From contig NZ_PGUY01000023.1 of the NCBI RefSeq assembly GCF_002863585.1, forward strand, positions 1-51,575: a stretch of DNA of 51,575 bases. Reading direction: 5' to 3'. The notes beneath the pieces are model-generated. The model had not been told where the DNA came from and ran no database searches. It saw nothing but the letters and a program-made list of their open reading frames with translations. The stretch comes from Peribacillus deserti (GTDB lineage: Bacteria; Bacillota; Bacilli; Bacillales; DSM-1321). The position numbers were made by a program, and so were the translations under genes. Below are positions 33,793 through 42,413 of this stretch, piece after piece (positions within the stretch are counted from its first letter, which is position 1; each line of letters starts with the position of its first letter).

Positions 33793-34182
33793 ATGGATAC
33801 ATCTAAAACGCTTTTACATGCACTTGGTATTGAAATACTGGAGGTTGCCCGCGGTTCAGTCAAGGCGTCAATGCCTGTAGATGACAGAACGCGTCAGCCT
33901 TTTGGATTATTGCATGGCGGGGCCTCGGTTGCCCTTGCCGAAACAGTAGCCAGTATTGGCGGCTATGAATTAGTTGATAAGGAACATGAGGGAGTAGTGG
34001 GGCTGGAAATTAACGCTAACCATATAAGAGGAAAAAAAGATGGAATCGTTTATGCGGCTGGCCAGGTATTGCATCAAGGGAGGACAACCATGGTTTGGGA
34101 AGTTAAGATTACGGATGAGCAGGATCGGCTAATTTCTGTATCCAGGTGTACGCTTGCTGTCATCAAACTTGCGCATAACTAA
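33793..34182 (+). CDS. menI: Hotdog-fold acyl-CoA thioesterase, YuxO-like (probable MenI)
   Basis: The 129-residue PaaI-type hotdog thioesterase has the active-site segment FGLLHGGASVALAETVAS and VGLEINANHIR, closely matching B. subtilis YuxO. YuxO is assigned to hydrolysis of 1,4-dihydroxy-2-naphthoyl-CoA in menaquinone synthesis. GAGGAGG lies about 5 bases before the ATG. It begins 33 bases after a composite repeat, so its promoter may lie inside that repeat. The comA/comP genes that neighbour yuxO in B. subtilis are not here. Confidence 0.85.
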   Translation: MDTSKTLLHALGIEILEVARGSVKASMPVDDRTRQPFGLLHGGASVALAETVASIGGYELVDKEHEGVVGLEINANHIRGKKDGIVYAAGQVLHQGRTTMVWEVKITDEQDRLISVSRCTLAVIKLAHN

Positions 34183-34279
34183 GCAAATCACGTTTAATAC
34201 CTTTTAAACACCACGGTATGCCGGCTGCTTTACGCACAGTGAGCCGGGCGCACAATTTCCATTACAAAAAGAGGCAATC

Positions 34280-34837
34280 ATGAAAAATACATATTTTACG
34301 GGCTATTTTCCTTTAATGGCAATCATTCTTTTTAGTTTATCTTTAGCAGTATGTACGGAAATGAAATCGATCACCCTTCTAAAACAAATCGGCATATACA
34401 GCGGCATGCGGGAGTTCTTTTCCGAAGCAGGACTGAAGCTTACCCTTTTAATCGTTTTCCTTCTCGTCTTCTTTATGGTGTTTTCAGCTTTGAAGCTTAT
34501 ATCAGATACCATTCTTGAATTATCGCTGCTGTTCTTTTCAAAGGACTCAGAAGGAAAGTCGCTGAAAGGAATTCGAAAATGTTCCATCATTTTTTTTATA
34601 GGGGGATTGGCATCAATAGGGAGTTCAGGCTGGCTGCCTGGTATTATCCTCATCTTTTTGGCATCAACTCTAACCGCATTTGTCTATATGGTCTATCAAA
34701 CTAGTCCGGTATTAACTACTGCAGGACTTACGGGTATGATCTTCTTTCATACTTTGGTCTGGTCCACGTTGCTGTTAATCGTCGGATTTTCATTACTAAA
34801 GTTATATAACAGTATATTGGCCAGCCTGCCCCTGTAA
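34280..34837 (+). CDS. DUF5366 (YufK-like) membrane protein
   Basis: The 185-residue protein has five hydrophobic segments (about 10-30, 50-75, 100-118, 120-140, 150-175) and no soluble domain. It resembles YufK of B. subtilis (DUF5366). Function unknown. The ATG follows AGAGG at 6 bases. It is co-directional with menI, 97 bases downstream, and the gap contains no clear terminator, so the two may be co-transcribed. Confidence 0.72.
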   Translation: MKNTYFTGYFPLMAIILFSLSLAVCTEMKSITLLKQIGIYSGMREFFSEAGLKLTLLIVFLLVFFMVFSALKLISDTILELSLLFFSKDSEGKSLKGIRKCSIIFFIGGLASIGSSGWLPGIILIFLASTLTAFVYMVYQTSPVLTTAGLTGMIFFHTLVWSTLLLIVGFSLLKLYNSILASLPL

Positions 34838-34901
34838 AGTAGTTGTTCAATTTAATGCAGAAAGCATGGGGTAAACAGAAAAGGGGACGGAAAGAAAAGA
34901 C

Positions 34902-35281
34902 CCGCTCCAGGATGCTCGCGGACCTTAGGGGCGGGTGGTGAGCTCCTCGTCTTCGCCTGCGGGGTCTCACCTGATAAAGAAGACTTGATGATTGGTAAGC
35001 GATATCAAAGACAGAAGCTTAGTCGCCCTTACCACGCTCGAACGGCCACGTCCTGTGGGCCTGCCTGGCTTGCACATCCTGTCATCGTGCGTTAGCCCGG
35101 CATAAGACGAGCGGCAGTGAAAGGCTGATTTTGCTTTTTAATGGCGATTGGCTTATGACTCGAGGGTCTACGCTTGCAGCTGGATCAAGGAGTCTCCCAC
35201 CTTAAGCTCCCATCAACCTGATTTAACAATAGGGTGACGTAACAAAACTTATTAAAAAGCAACATTCTATTAGAAACGAGC
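34902..35281 (-). mobile_element. 380-bp composite repeat (A part, C-B, A end)
   Basis: An inverted module A is split after GGGGTCTCACCTG (34972). A C-B unit (34973-35187) fills the centre, and module A resumes at GGAGTCTCCCACC and runs to its TTAGAAACGAGC terminus. The split site in A matches that in the composite at 32892-33760. Confidence 0.8.
34973..35187 (+). repeat. Module C-B unit, copy 3
   Basis: C begins GATAAAGAAGACTTG. B begins at about 35100 (GCATAAGACGAGC) with apical stem AGTGAAAGGC / GCTTTTTAAT, another stem variant that preserves pairing through G-U and A-U pairs. Confidence 0.75.
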
Positions 35282-35318
35282 AAAAAGAGCAGTCCGTTGT
35301 TAACTTGACCTGCTCTTT
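35282..35318 (-). terminator. Terminator of pbpD
   Basis: On the minus strand, stem AAAGAGCAG / CTGCTCTTT followed by TT, 8 bases after the pbpD stop. Confidence 0.8.
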
Positions 35319-35325
35319 ACAAACA

Positions 35326-37191
35326 TTATTCTTTGTTTTCCTTCATAATATCCTTCCAGATGAGCAGATGGGGAGCTCCTGCCTTTTGAGACTCAATGCT
35401 TGCCGGAATATCTTTCCCCACCCAGATAGCAGCGGTATATTTTTCCGTCAGCCCTGCAAACCAGAGATCTTTATAATCATTCGTTGTTCCTGTTTTCCCC
35501 CCGATATATGAAGAGGGGAAATAGGCTTTCCGCCCCGTTCCTTCAGTAACGGTCCTGTTTAAAAGAAGGCGCATTGATTTAACCGTCTCAGCATTCCAAA
35601 CTTTAATCGATGAATCATTCCACTTGTACAGCACTTTACCATTTCGATCTTTAACGCTTCTGATGGCCCGTGCAGGCTGGTAACTTCCGTTATTAAAAGA
35701 TGTATATGCATTTGTGATTTCAAGCGGGCTCATACCATAAGTAAACCCTCCTATAGCTGCTGGCAGACTGTAATCCTCTTTGGGAAGCTTCTTAAAATCA
35801 AATGCTTGTAAATAGCTGAATGATTTATTGATGCCTGTTTGATTGAATAACCTTAGAGCCGGTGTATTGTAAGAATGGGCAAAAGCTTCTTCTATTGTGA
35901 CTAGACCATACACTGCTTCTCCATAATTTTTAGGGCAATATCCATTTTGACAGAACGGACCTGCGCTGACTTTCTCCAGAATAGAGTGCTTGGCCGTGTC
36001 CAGATAAGGGCCGTAAACCAGCAGAGGCTTAATGGCCGAACCAGGCTGTCTATAGCTTTGAAAGGATCTGTTAAAAGAATATTTTTTATAATATTTTCCC
36101 CCAATCAAAGAGACAAGCTCATGCGTATGATGTTCTATAACTACAGCTGCACTCTCAATATCTGTTTTACGAAGGTGCATTCTGATAGATTTGACGGCGG
36201 ACTCCTGGATGTTCCTGTCCAGCCCGGTTTGAATCACTATTCCGGATTCAAGAAGTTCCTGCACCCGATTCGTCAATCGTTGATTTATTGCTTCCCTTTC
36301 ACTCACTTTGGCTTTTTCCAGATTAACCGCATAGCCCTCAGAAACGGCAATCAGTTCCTTAAATTCCGCTTCAACATACGACGTATAATCTGGATAAAGA
36401 TCCACCCGGTGCCGAGGGTTGAGGACGATTTTCGCAGCTTTAATGTTTCTCGATTCTCCAGCGGATAAAATCTTTTTATCAGTAAGGATCTGAAGAATTC
36501 TTTCCTGTCTTTTCTTAACACCCTCATAATGAGTAAAAGGGTCATACATGGAAGGGTTATTTGGAATTCCTGCTAGAAAGACGAGCTCTGCCTTCGAAAG
36601 CCTGGCGGCAGGCTTATTAAAATACAGCTTAGCTGCAGCTTCTATTCCATAAGCCCCATTCTGAAAATAAATGGCGTTAATGTACATTTCAAGAATCTGC
36701 TGTTTAGTGAATCTTCGTTCTAGCTCGTATGCATAAAGAAGCTCGGAAAGCTTGCGATTATACGTTTTCTCTTGAGTCAAATAAAGATTGCGTGCCAGCT
36801 GCTGAGTAATCGTGCTTCCCCCCTGACTTGGGGAATCAGCCTGTGCGTTGGCGAGAACCGCTCTTGAAATTCCAGAAATGTCTATGCCGCTATGTTCGTA
36901 AAAGTGCTGGTCCTCGATGGCTACAAAGACTTGTTTGAGCAGCTTAGGAATGTCTTGATCCTGAAGGTAAATACGATTCTGGGGTTCGGCTGCTTCCATA
37001 ATGACCGACCCGTCTCCCGCTGTAATGGTACTGGTTAAAGGCAGACTTATCTTATCTCTCCTGATCTTTGTTTGAATAGCATCCTGTACAGTTTCTGCAC
37101 TCTGCCACTCTTTGTATGTTAATTGCGTAAGTACAGCCAGCATAGGTATAAGTAAAACGATTGTTATATATCCAAAAAAGGTACGCTGCAT
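35326..37191 (-). CDS. pbpD: Class A penicillin-binding protein 4 (PbpD)
   Basis: This is a bifunctional glycosyltransferase/transpeptidase of peptidoglycan synthesis. The 621-residue protein has an N-terminal membrane anchor (TFFGYITIVLLIPMLAVLT). The GT51 domain shows IEDQHFYEHSGID (catalytic Glu), GGSTITQQLARNL and RKLSELLYAYELERRFTKQQ. The transpeptidase motifs are SAIK in RQPGSAIKPLL, SYN in AHSYNTPAL and KTG in IGGKTGTTND. It matches B. subtilis PBP4 in length and in its position near kapD. It is a complete gene. Confidence 0.95.
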   Translation of the reverse strand: MQRTFFGYITIVLLIPMLAVLTQLTYKEWQSAETVQDAIQTKIRRDKISLPLTSTITAGDGSVIMEAAEPQNRIYLQDQDIPKLLKQVFVAIEDQHFYEHSGIDISGISRAVLANAQADSPSQGGSTITQQLARNLYLTQEKTYNRKLSELLYAYELERRFTKQQILEMYINAIYFQNGAYGIEAAAKLYFNKPAARLSKAELVFLAGIPNNPSMYDPFTHYEGVKKRQERILQILTDKKILSAGESRNIKAAKIVLNPRHRVDLYPDYTSYVEAEFKELIAVSEGYAVNLEKAKVSEREAINQRLTNRVQELLESGIVIQTGLDRNIQESAVKSIRMHLRKTDIESAAVVIEHHTHELVSLIGGKYYKKYSFNRSFQSYRQPGSAIKPLLVYGPYLDTAKHSILEKVSAGPFCQNGYCPKNYGEAVYGLVTIEEAFAHSYNTPALRLFNQTGINKSFSYLQAFDFKKLPKEDYSLPAAIGGFTYGMSPLEITNAYTSFNNGSYQPARAIRSVKDRNGKVLYKWNDSSIKVWNAETVKSMRLLLNRTVTEGTGRKAYFPSSYIGGKTGTTNDYKDLWFAGLTEKYTAAIWVGKDIPASIESQKAGAPHLLIWKDIMKENKE

Positions 37192-37437
37192 GTTGATCTT
37201 CCCATCCCTAAATAATCTAGGAAACTATCTTACCATGCCTGGTTATCCATATCGTGGAATTTTTTAAAAATTGCAATTGCGATATAAGAACGGGGATTTA
37301 GCTGAAGGAGTAAAAAAAGGAACGAGAACAATATAAAAATATCAGTTTCGTAATAAATATTTGATATAATAAAGGGAAAAAAAGTGTTATATCCCAACGG
37401 ATTTTTATGTATCATTTTAGGTAAGGGAGGTATGTAT

Positions 37438-38064
37438 ATGGAAGTTGATCATCAATATTTGTTCATTGATTTTGAATTTACGATGCCTGAAGGAAAAGCT
37501 AGGCCTGAAGGGTTTTATCCTGAGATCGTAGAGGTTGGCATTGTCTCTGTTATAAACGATAAAATTACAAGAAGATTCTCCTCTTTTGTTTCTCCAGAAC
37601 GTTTTCCCGCCTTGACAGAACGTTGTAAAACCTTCTTGAACATCACCCAGGAACAAGTGAATGGCGGTATGACATTCAGGGACCTGATCCATTTACTGAG
37701 TGAATTTGAGCAGAAGCATCCTGGGAGCACTATTGTAACCTGGGGTAACATGGATATGAAGGTGCTGCGCAATACTTGTCTTAAAGCCGATGTGAAGTTT
37801 CCGTTTAGTGGAAAACAGCTTGATTTGTCCATGGAATATAAACGGTTCTTTGGTGATCAAAACCAGACCGGACTGTGGAAAGCAGTCCAGGAATATGGGA
37901 AACAGGGTACAGGTAAACACCACAGGGCACTCGATGATGCGTTAACCACTTATAATATTTTTAAATTAGTAGAAGAGGATAAGAGATATTTGAAAAAACC
38001 GGAGCCGACTACAATTGGAGATAGAATTGATTTATCAAAAGTATTTGATAAATTTGCCTTATAA
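37438..38064 (+). CDS. kapD: KapD, DEDDh 3'-5' exonuclease-like sporulation regulator
   Basis: The 208-residue exonuclease-fold protein has DEDDh residues in YLFIDFEFTMPEG, the WGNMDMKVL block and GKHHRALDDALTTY. In B. subtilis KapD inhibits the KinA route to sporulation when overexpressed. Its nucleic acid substrate is not known. The ATG at 37438 follows AGGGAGG by 7 bases. Upstream in-frame codons to 37384 lack a site. It is divergent from pbpD and convergent with kapB. Confidence 0.92.
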   Translation: MEVDHQYLFIDFEFTMPEGKARPEGFYPEIVEVGIVSVINDKITRRFSSFVSPERFPALTERCKTFLNITQEQVNGGMTFRDLIHLLSEFEQKHPGSTIVTWGNMDMKVLRNTCLKADVKFPFSGKQLDLSMEYKRFFGDQNQTGLWKAVQEYGKQGTGKHHRALDDALTTYNIFKLVEEDKRYLKKPEPTTIGDRIDLSKVFDKFAL

Positions 38065-38097
38065 AGCCAAATCTTTCTAAGTTGATTTGGCTTTATC
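38063..38097. terminator. Bidirectional terminator between kapD and kapB
   Basis: Perfect stem AAAGCCAAATC / GATTTGGCTTT. It overlaps the kapD stop and is 5 bases from the kapB end. Confidence 0.82.
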
Positions 38098-38101
38098 ATT
38101 T

Positions 38102-38491
38102 TCAGTACGAATATTCTTTTTCAAGCTCTCTGAGACTTTCTAGACTTTTTTTGCTCCAGGCATCATCCTTGCCTTCTAACTCCTCCATTGCACGTGCCAC
38201 GGAATCCTTCAGGGATTGCTCATAAGAAGGAACTGTACCGCTGAAAGGCTTAACCATGTTTCTTGGCACATTCGTCTGCTCCCGGAAAGCAAGTGCTCTT
38301 CTTTGATGGAACATAAGTACATCTGCTTCCTTAGGATTATGCAGATCTCCCTGCATGGGATGTTTTTCAACTGCCAGGACTCTTACCACATAACTCTGTG
38401 CCCTCGAATCATCCGTGATTTCCCCGATATACTTCCCTGTTTTGTAAAATGCCGTTACCAGGTCACCTGTTTTACATGAATTTTCTGCCAA
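38102..38491 (-). CDS. kapB: KapB, kinase-associated protein B
   Basis: The 129-residue protein matches KapB, which in B. subtilis is required for KinB-dependent sporulation signalling. It has GDLVTAFYKTGKYIGEIT, HPMQGDLHNPKEADV and REQTNVPRNMVKPF. It has no signal sequence or lipobox despite the lipoprotein name. The TTG start at 38491 has AGGGGGTG 6 bases upstream. A GTG at 38500 in frame overlaps that site. The kinB gene, normally the first gene of the operon, is absent here. A cyclophilin gene is divergently placed instead. Confidence 0.9.
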   Translation of the reverse strand: MAENSCKTGDLVTAFYKTGKYIGEITDDSRAQSYVVRVLAVEKHPMQGDLHNPKEADVLMFHQRRALAFREQTNVPRNMVKPFSGTVPSYEQSLKDSVARAMEELEGKDDAWSKKSLESLRELEKEYSY

Positions 38492-38625
38492 TGCCGTCAC
38501 CCCCTAATTACCCGAATATATTAATGATACATAAATTGCGTTTCCATTCACAAGCTCCAGCACCTCTATGAAGTAGTGATTTTTTTTTTGATATATTGTA
38601 AAGTTAGAACCAAGAGGTGGATGTA

Positions 38626-39360
38626 ATGAAACTAAAAACGATACTGCTGATTTTATCCTGCTTTGCGTTTCTAGCTGGATGCGGGACGAGCAGCGGGGAA
38701 ACAAAGCCGAAGGATAACAAGGAATCTAAGCAGGCTGACTCTTCCGGGGGTGCGCAAGAATCTTTATCCATTGAAGAATATCCACAATTTATGGATGTTC
38801 AAAAAAGTGATAAAGTGGTAGTGATGGAGACTAATATGGGTAGTATAAAAATTAAATTATTTCCGAAACTGGCTCCAAAGGCAGTTGAAAACTTTGTGAC
38901 TCATAGTGAAAAGGGATACTATGATGGACTGACTTTTCATCGGGTGATTAAGGACTTCATGATCCAGGGAGGCGATCCCGAGGGAAATGGAACGGGGGGA
39001 GAAAGCATCTGGGGCAAACCCTTTGAGGATGAATTCTCTGCTAAGCTCTACAACTTTCGGGGTGCGTTATCTATGGCAAATTCCGGATCCGACACAAATG
39101 GAAGTCAATTTTTCATCGTGCAGAACAGCGCCATTGACCAGGGCCTGAAAGATCAAATGGAAGATGCGGGCTATCCAAAAGAAATTATTAAGGCTTACGG
39201 AGATAAAGGCGGAACACCATGGCTTGACCAGAAGCATACTGTTTTCGGACAAGTTATCGAGGGAATGGAAATCGTTGATAAAATAGCGGAAGTAAAGACT
39301 GATGATCAAGGAGTGCCTGCGGAACCTGTAACCATTAAAACGATCAAAGTGATCCAGTAA
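38626..39360 (+). CDS. Cyclophilin-type peptidyl-prolyl isomerase lipoprotein
   Basis: The 244-residue protein has a lipoprotein signal with lipobox FLAGC, then a polar linker rich in Lys, Ser and Glu (residues 20-50). A cyclophilin domain follows, with [54 protein letters not shown] and [15 protein letters not shown]. It should assist folding of exported proteins on the outer face of the membrane. ATG 38626 follows AGAGGTGG by 5 bases. The frame opens at GTG 38617 over that site. Confidence 0.93.
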   Translation: MKLKTILLILSCFAFLAGCGTSSGETKPKDNKESKQADSSGGAQESLSIEEYPQFMDVQKSDKVVVMETNMGSIKIKLFPKLAPKAVENFVTHSEKGYYDGLTFHRVIKDFMIQGGDPEGNGTGGESIWGKPFEDEFSAKLYNFRGALSMANSGSDTNGSQFFIVQNSAIDQGLKDQMEDAGYPKEIIKAYGDKGGTPWLDQKHTVFGQVIEGMEIVDKIAEVKTDDQGVPAEPVTIKTIKVIQ

Positions 39361-39433
39361 GCGGTTTTCATAAAGCCTGGTACTCATCTGGATATTACAA
39401 TAACAACGGTTTGATTAGAAAGGGATGTCGGCC

Positions 39434-39637
39434 ATGCTATCTATTTACAGCCAGGTGTTAGGGCTATTTCTTTACTTTCCTGAGGATAAATCAGAGTATA
39501 TTCCCGCGGCAATTACCTGTATCATCTTTCTGGCGGCGGCTTTTCTGACAATGCGCCTTATCATTAAGGTGTCACGGAGAGAAGCACAAAAGGCCAAAGA
39601 GATAGAGGATCGGATTATTAAAGAACGAAAAATATAA
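39434..39637 (+). CDS. Small single-pass membrane protein, unknown function
   Basis: The 67-residue protein has one strong membrane helix (PAAITCIIFLAAAFLTMRLII) and a basic-acidic helical tail (KVSRREAQKAKEIEDRIIKE). The ATG at 39434 follows AAAGGGA by 8 bases. It lies 73 bases after the cyclophilin gene and may be in the same transcript. I do not recognise the family. Confidence 0.65.
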   Translation: MLSIYSQVLGLFLYFPEDKSEYIPAAITCIIFLAAAFLTMRLIIKVSRREAQKAKEIEDRIIKERKI

Positions 39638-39706
39638 AAAAGTGGTGCATTTTTTGAATAACGGGTTCGGTTTTCCGAGTACAAAAACTTAGTTAGCACT
39701 CCAATT

Positions 39707-39746
39707 AACAGTCCAATTCGCAACCGAATTGGACTGTTTCTTTTTG
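39707..39746 (+). terminator. Intrinsic terminator
   Basis: A 14-base perfect stem (AACAGTCCAATTCG and its complement) with a CAAC loop, then TTTCTTTTT. Confidence 0.88.
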
Positions 39747-39973
39747 TTAATAAAGCAGTTTTTTTAATCATATTAGTGGTGAATTAGGACCATAATTCGC
39801 AACTCTTCCAACAGGATAACAGAAGTTATTGTAAGTGTGCTAATTGCTATGCGAATTTGTGTGCTGAAAATGACAGATGGGTTAATTGGTTATTTATGTT
39901 AAAGTTGAAGGTGAAGGTGGGCTTACTCAACTATCGGGCGGTTACCTAGGGGTAAACTTAGTATTATTCTTAT

Positions 39974-40190
39974 GGCACTTTTCTAAAAGATTGTTTTTTT
40001 AATAAGTTCTATGAACCTACCTATTGTTAATGAGGTTGATTGGAACGTAAGGTGCGAGACTCCTGCGGGAGCAGCGGGACAGGTGAGACCCCGCAGGCGG
40101 AGCCGAGGAGGCTCAGCGCCCGCGCGGAAAGCGAGCATCCTGAAGTGGAAATCAACTCCCTTATTCAATAACAACAAAGTTTGCGAAAAC
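39974..40190 (+). repeat. Module A intergenic repeat, complete except the last bases
   Basis: This is co-oriented with the copy at 5171-5396 and very similar through the GC-rich core. It ends at TTTGCGAAAAC without the final AGCC, which is replaced at once by the truncated hydrolase reading frame at 40191. The gap 39747-39973 to its left has no recognised feature. Confidence 0.87.
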
Positions 40191-40524
40191 CAAGGAGTTG
40201 GCAAAAAAGTTAATCAGAAGTAAAGAATACACGTTTTTCGATGTGATAAGACAAGTGAAAGGTCAAATGTTCAGTATGAGTAACATGATTAGTGAAATAA
40301 GAAAATTTGACTTAAACAATGAAGTACAAACCGTCCTTGTTCCAGTTACCATTATAATGGGCAGATATGACTTAACGGTTCCTCACCGACCAACACAAGA
40401 ATTCTTTGAACATCTTCAGGCACCTAGTAAAGAATGGATGTGGTTTGAACAATCTGCTCATTCTCCGAACTATGAGGAGTTGGAGAAATTTACACAAAAG
40501 ATTATAAAAACGATTACTTATTAA
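40191..40524 (+). pseudogene. 5'-truncated alpha/beta hydrolase fragment
   Basis: The frame is open from the repeat edge and encodes about 110 residues of the C-terminal third of an alpha/beta hydrolase. It has VPVTIIMGRYDLTVPHRP (acid Asp), APSKEWMWFEQSAHSPNYEE (catalytic His) and a normal C-terminus. The nucleophile serine region and the N-terminal two thirds are missing. Homology appears to begin directly at the module A end, so truncation is probably linked to that repeat. No ribosome site is seen before the TTG at 40198. Confidence 0.78.
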
Positions 40525-40941
40525 TTGTGGGGCAATGAAATTAAGCTAATGAGTGCTGATAGTAAAGAATAAACGGGTAGAAAAAATGTTTGGACCCGAT
40601 GCTACAAGCATTTATATTTGCTAATTTACTTACCCAATTGCCTGCTCTATACGAAAAGCGCTGTTAATTGATTTTTTGCATCTTAAAACTGAACCCGATC
40701 TTTTTTTGAATGCATCGTTTTTTCAATAAGGCTATGCAAAGATATAGCAAAAAGTTTACGGAATGCTGCAGTTGGTTCCAAAAGAAGTGCTTGGAAAGCA
40801 TTTCCTAAGGAAGAACCCGCAGGTGAAGAAGCCGAAAGACTCCTGGGCCGCCATACGTAAAACTGGTCCCCTTGACTGCAAAAAACAGCCTGACAGACCA
40901 GAAAATAATGCATGCGAACACTCTTTAGAGAGGTGATACAT
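40525..40941. other. Gap with no recognised gene
   Basis: Short frames occur on the minus strand only and lack ribosome sites. I see no repeat module here. Confidence 0.45.
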
Positions 40942-42078
40942 ATGAAAGATCTAATGGTTAAGGCAGAGAGAATTTCAGAGTATATCCAGGATCTTCTTGA
41001 TGAAGATCAAACAGTAGGCGTGAGTGTATGTATAGTAGAAGGCAGTTCCACTATTTATTCCCAGGGATTTGGTCTGGCTCAGCTGTGGCCGGTTCCAAGG
41101 GCCATGACACCTGACACAATCATGAGCATTCAAAGTGTATCAAAGAACTTTATGGCCGTTAGCATATTGCAGCTGGTAGAAAAAGGACAGCTGCAATTAG
41201 ATTCCCCGCTTTCAACGTATTTGCCGTATTTTAGAACGACTGATAAAGAACAAAGTGATAAAATTACCATTCGCCATATTTTAAGCCACACAGCTGGATT
41301 TCCTGCTGATTTAGGTATTGCTAATATGATCGCCCCCAATGTCCGTGAAATATTTTCTGATACTCCTGATGAATTTCAGGAAGCTTTAAACCATTATGGT
41401 CTAACAGAACATGAATTGAAGAATATCAAAAAACGTGAAGATGTTACCAAATGGTTTAAAAAAGTAGAACTTGAGACTGAACCAGGTAAACAATGGGAAT
41501 ATTGCACAGATGGTTACGTACTCCTTGCTGATGTATTTGAAAAGATTACAGGGCAGACTTGGGAAAGGCATTTGACAGAGCATATACTGACGGAAATAGG
41601 GATGGACCGGACAACTGCTGATGCTGATTATACCCAGAATGATGCTGATAGCAGCAGATATTTTATGGGACCTCAAAGAAAGGAAACTCCTTTTCCAATC
41701 AATCCTATAGCTGCACCTATCGGTTTTCTTTATTCAACGGCAAATAATTTAGGAAAGTATCTGGCGTTCCACTTATCAGGAAAGCCTTCTGTTTTATCTA
41801 TGTCCAGCGTTGAGGAAATGCAAATGCCCATAAGCAGGGTTTCTTCAGATTGGTATCCAGCAGGATGGAAGTATGGACTTGGCTGGTTTACAGGAACATA
41901 TAAGAATGAAACGATCATCGAGCATGGAGGTGGTCAAATGGCTGTAAGAGCCCTGATATCCCTGGTTCCCCGAAGGAAGCTGGGTATAGTGGTATTAATG
42001 AATACAGACAGCAGCCTGCATAGAAAAATTAACAGGAAAATCATGGACATTTTGTTTGAAGAGGTAATTTCCCCTTAG
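40942..42078 (+). CDS. Serine hydrolase of the beta-lactamase/PBP4* family
   Basis: The 378-residue class C beta-lactamase-fold protein has catalytic SxxK at SVSK (Ser65, Lys68). The tyrosine motif is WEYCTDGYVLLADV, and the third motif is IIEHGGGQ. There is no signal peptide, so it is probably cytosolic, like many esterase or D-amino-acid peptidase members. True beta-lactamase action is not implied. ATG 40942 follows GAGGTGATACAT. The frame opens at 40912 without a site. Confidence 0.88.
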   Translation: MKDLMVKAERISEYIQDLLDEDQTVGVSVCIVEGSSTIYSQGFGLAQLWPVPRAMTPDTIMSIQSVSKNFMAVSILQLVEKGQLQLDSPLSTYLPYFRTTDKEQSDKITIRHILSHTAGFPADLGIANMIAPNVREIFSDTPDEFQEALNHYGLTEHELKNIKKREDVTKWFKKVELETEPGKQWEYCTDGYVLLADVFEKITGQTWERHLTEHILTEIGMDRTTADADYTQNDADSSRYFMGPQRKETPFPINPIAAPIGFLYSTANNLGKYLAFHLSGKPSVLSMSSVEEMQMPISRVSSDWYPAGWKYGLGWFTGTYKNETIIEHGGGQMAVRALISLVPRRKLGIVVLMNTDSSLHRKINRKIMDILFEEVISP

Positions 42079-42413
42079 AAATATAGAAAAAATGTGTGGG
42101 AAATCTCGTTTAAATATAGTAAGATTTATTTGAAAATAACAAAGAATGTGAAAGGTACAGGTATCAGCACATGCATTTCTAATCTTATTATGCTAGAACA
42201 CTTTTTTAATAAAAGTCTTCCCTGGAGAAATAGGATTAGTTTTAACTTGCACTGCATACCGTATGTGATCATGTACGCATGATTCTCACCTTATGTGAGA
42301 ATCATTGGCAGCTGGTTTGATTATGTCTGACTGTTCAAGTCTCTCTAGGTTGTATTAGGGGGGCTTTTTTATATGGAAAATCATTTACATATATAGGAAA
42401 GAGGGAATCATAG
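42079..42413. other. Gap between serine hydrolase and kinase-like gene
   Basis: No gene is supported. The open frame 42094-42282 has no ribosome site. A perfect inverted repeat lies at 42279-42305, and a GGGGGGCTTTTTT stretch near 42360 may belong to a terminator or leader. Confidence 0.4.
42279..42305. promoter_or_regulatory. Perfect 11-base inverted repeat upstream of the kinase-like gene
   Basis: Arms ATGATTCTCAC and GTGAGAATCAT flank CTTAT. No U-run follows, so an operator or an mRNA hairpin is as likely as a terminator. It is 108 bases before the next start codon. Confidence 0.5.

Noticed and set aside
40942-42078. Antibiotic-resistance beta-lactamase
   Set aside because: It lacks a signal peptide, and the overall type is the broad PBP4*/esterase group, so resistance is not supported.
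42094-42282. Open frame of 62 codons downstream of the serine hydrolase
   Set aside because: No ribosome site, AT-rich random composition, and it ends in the inverted repeat.
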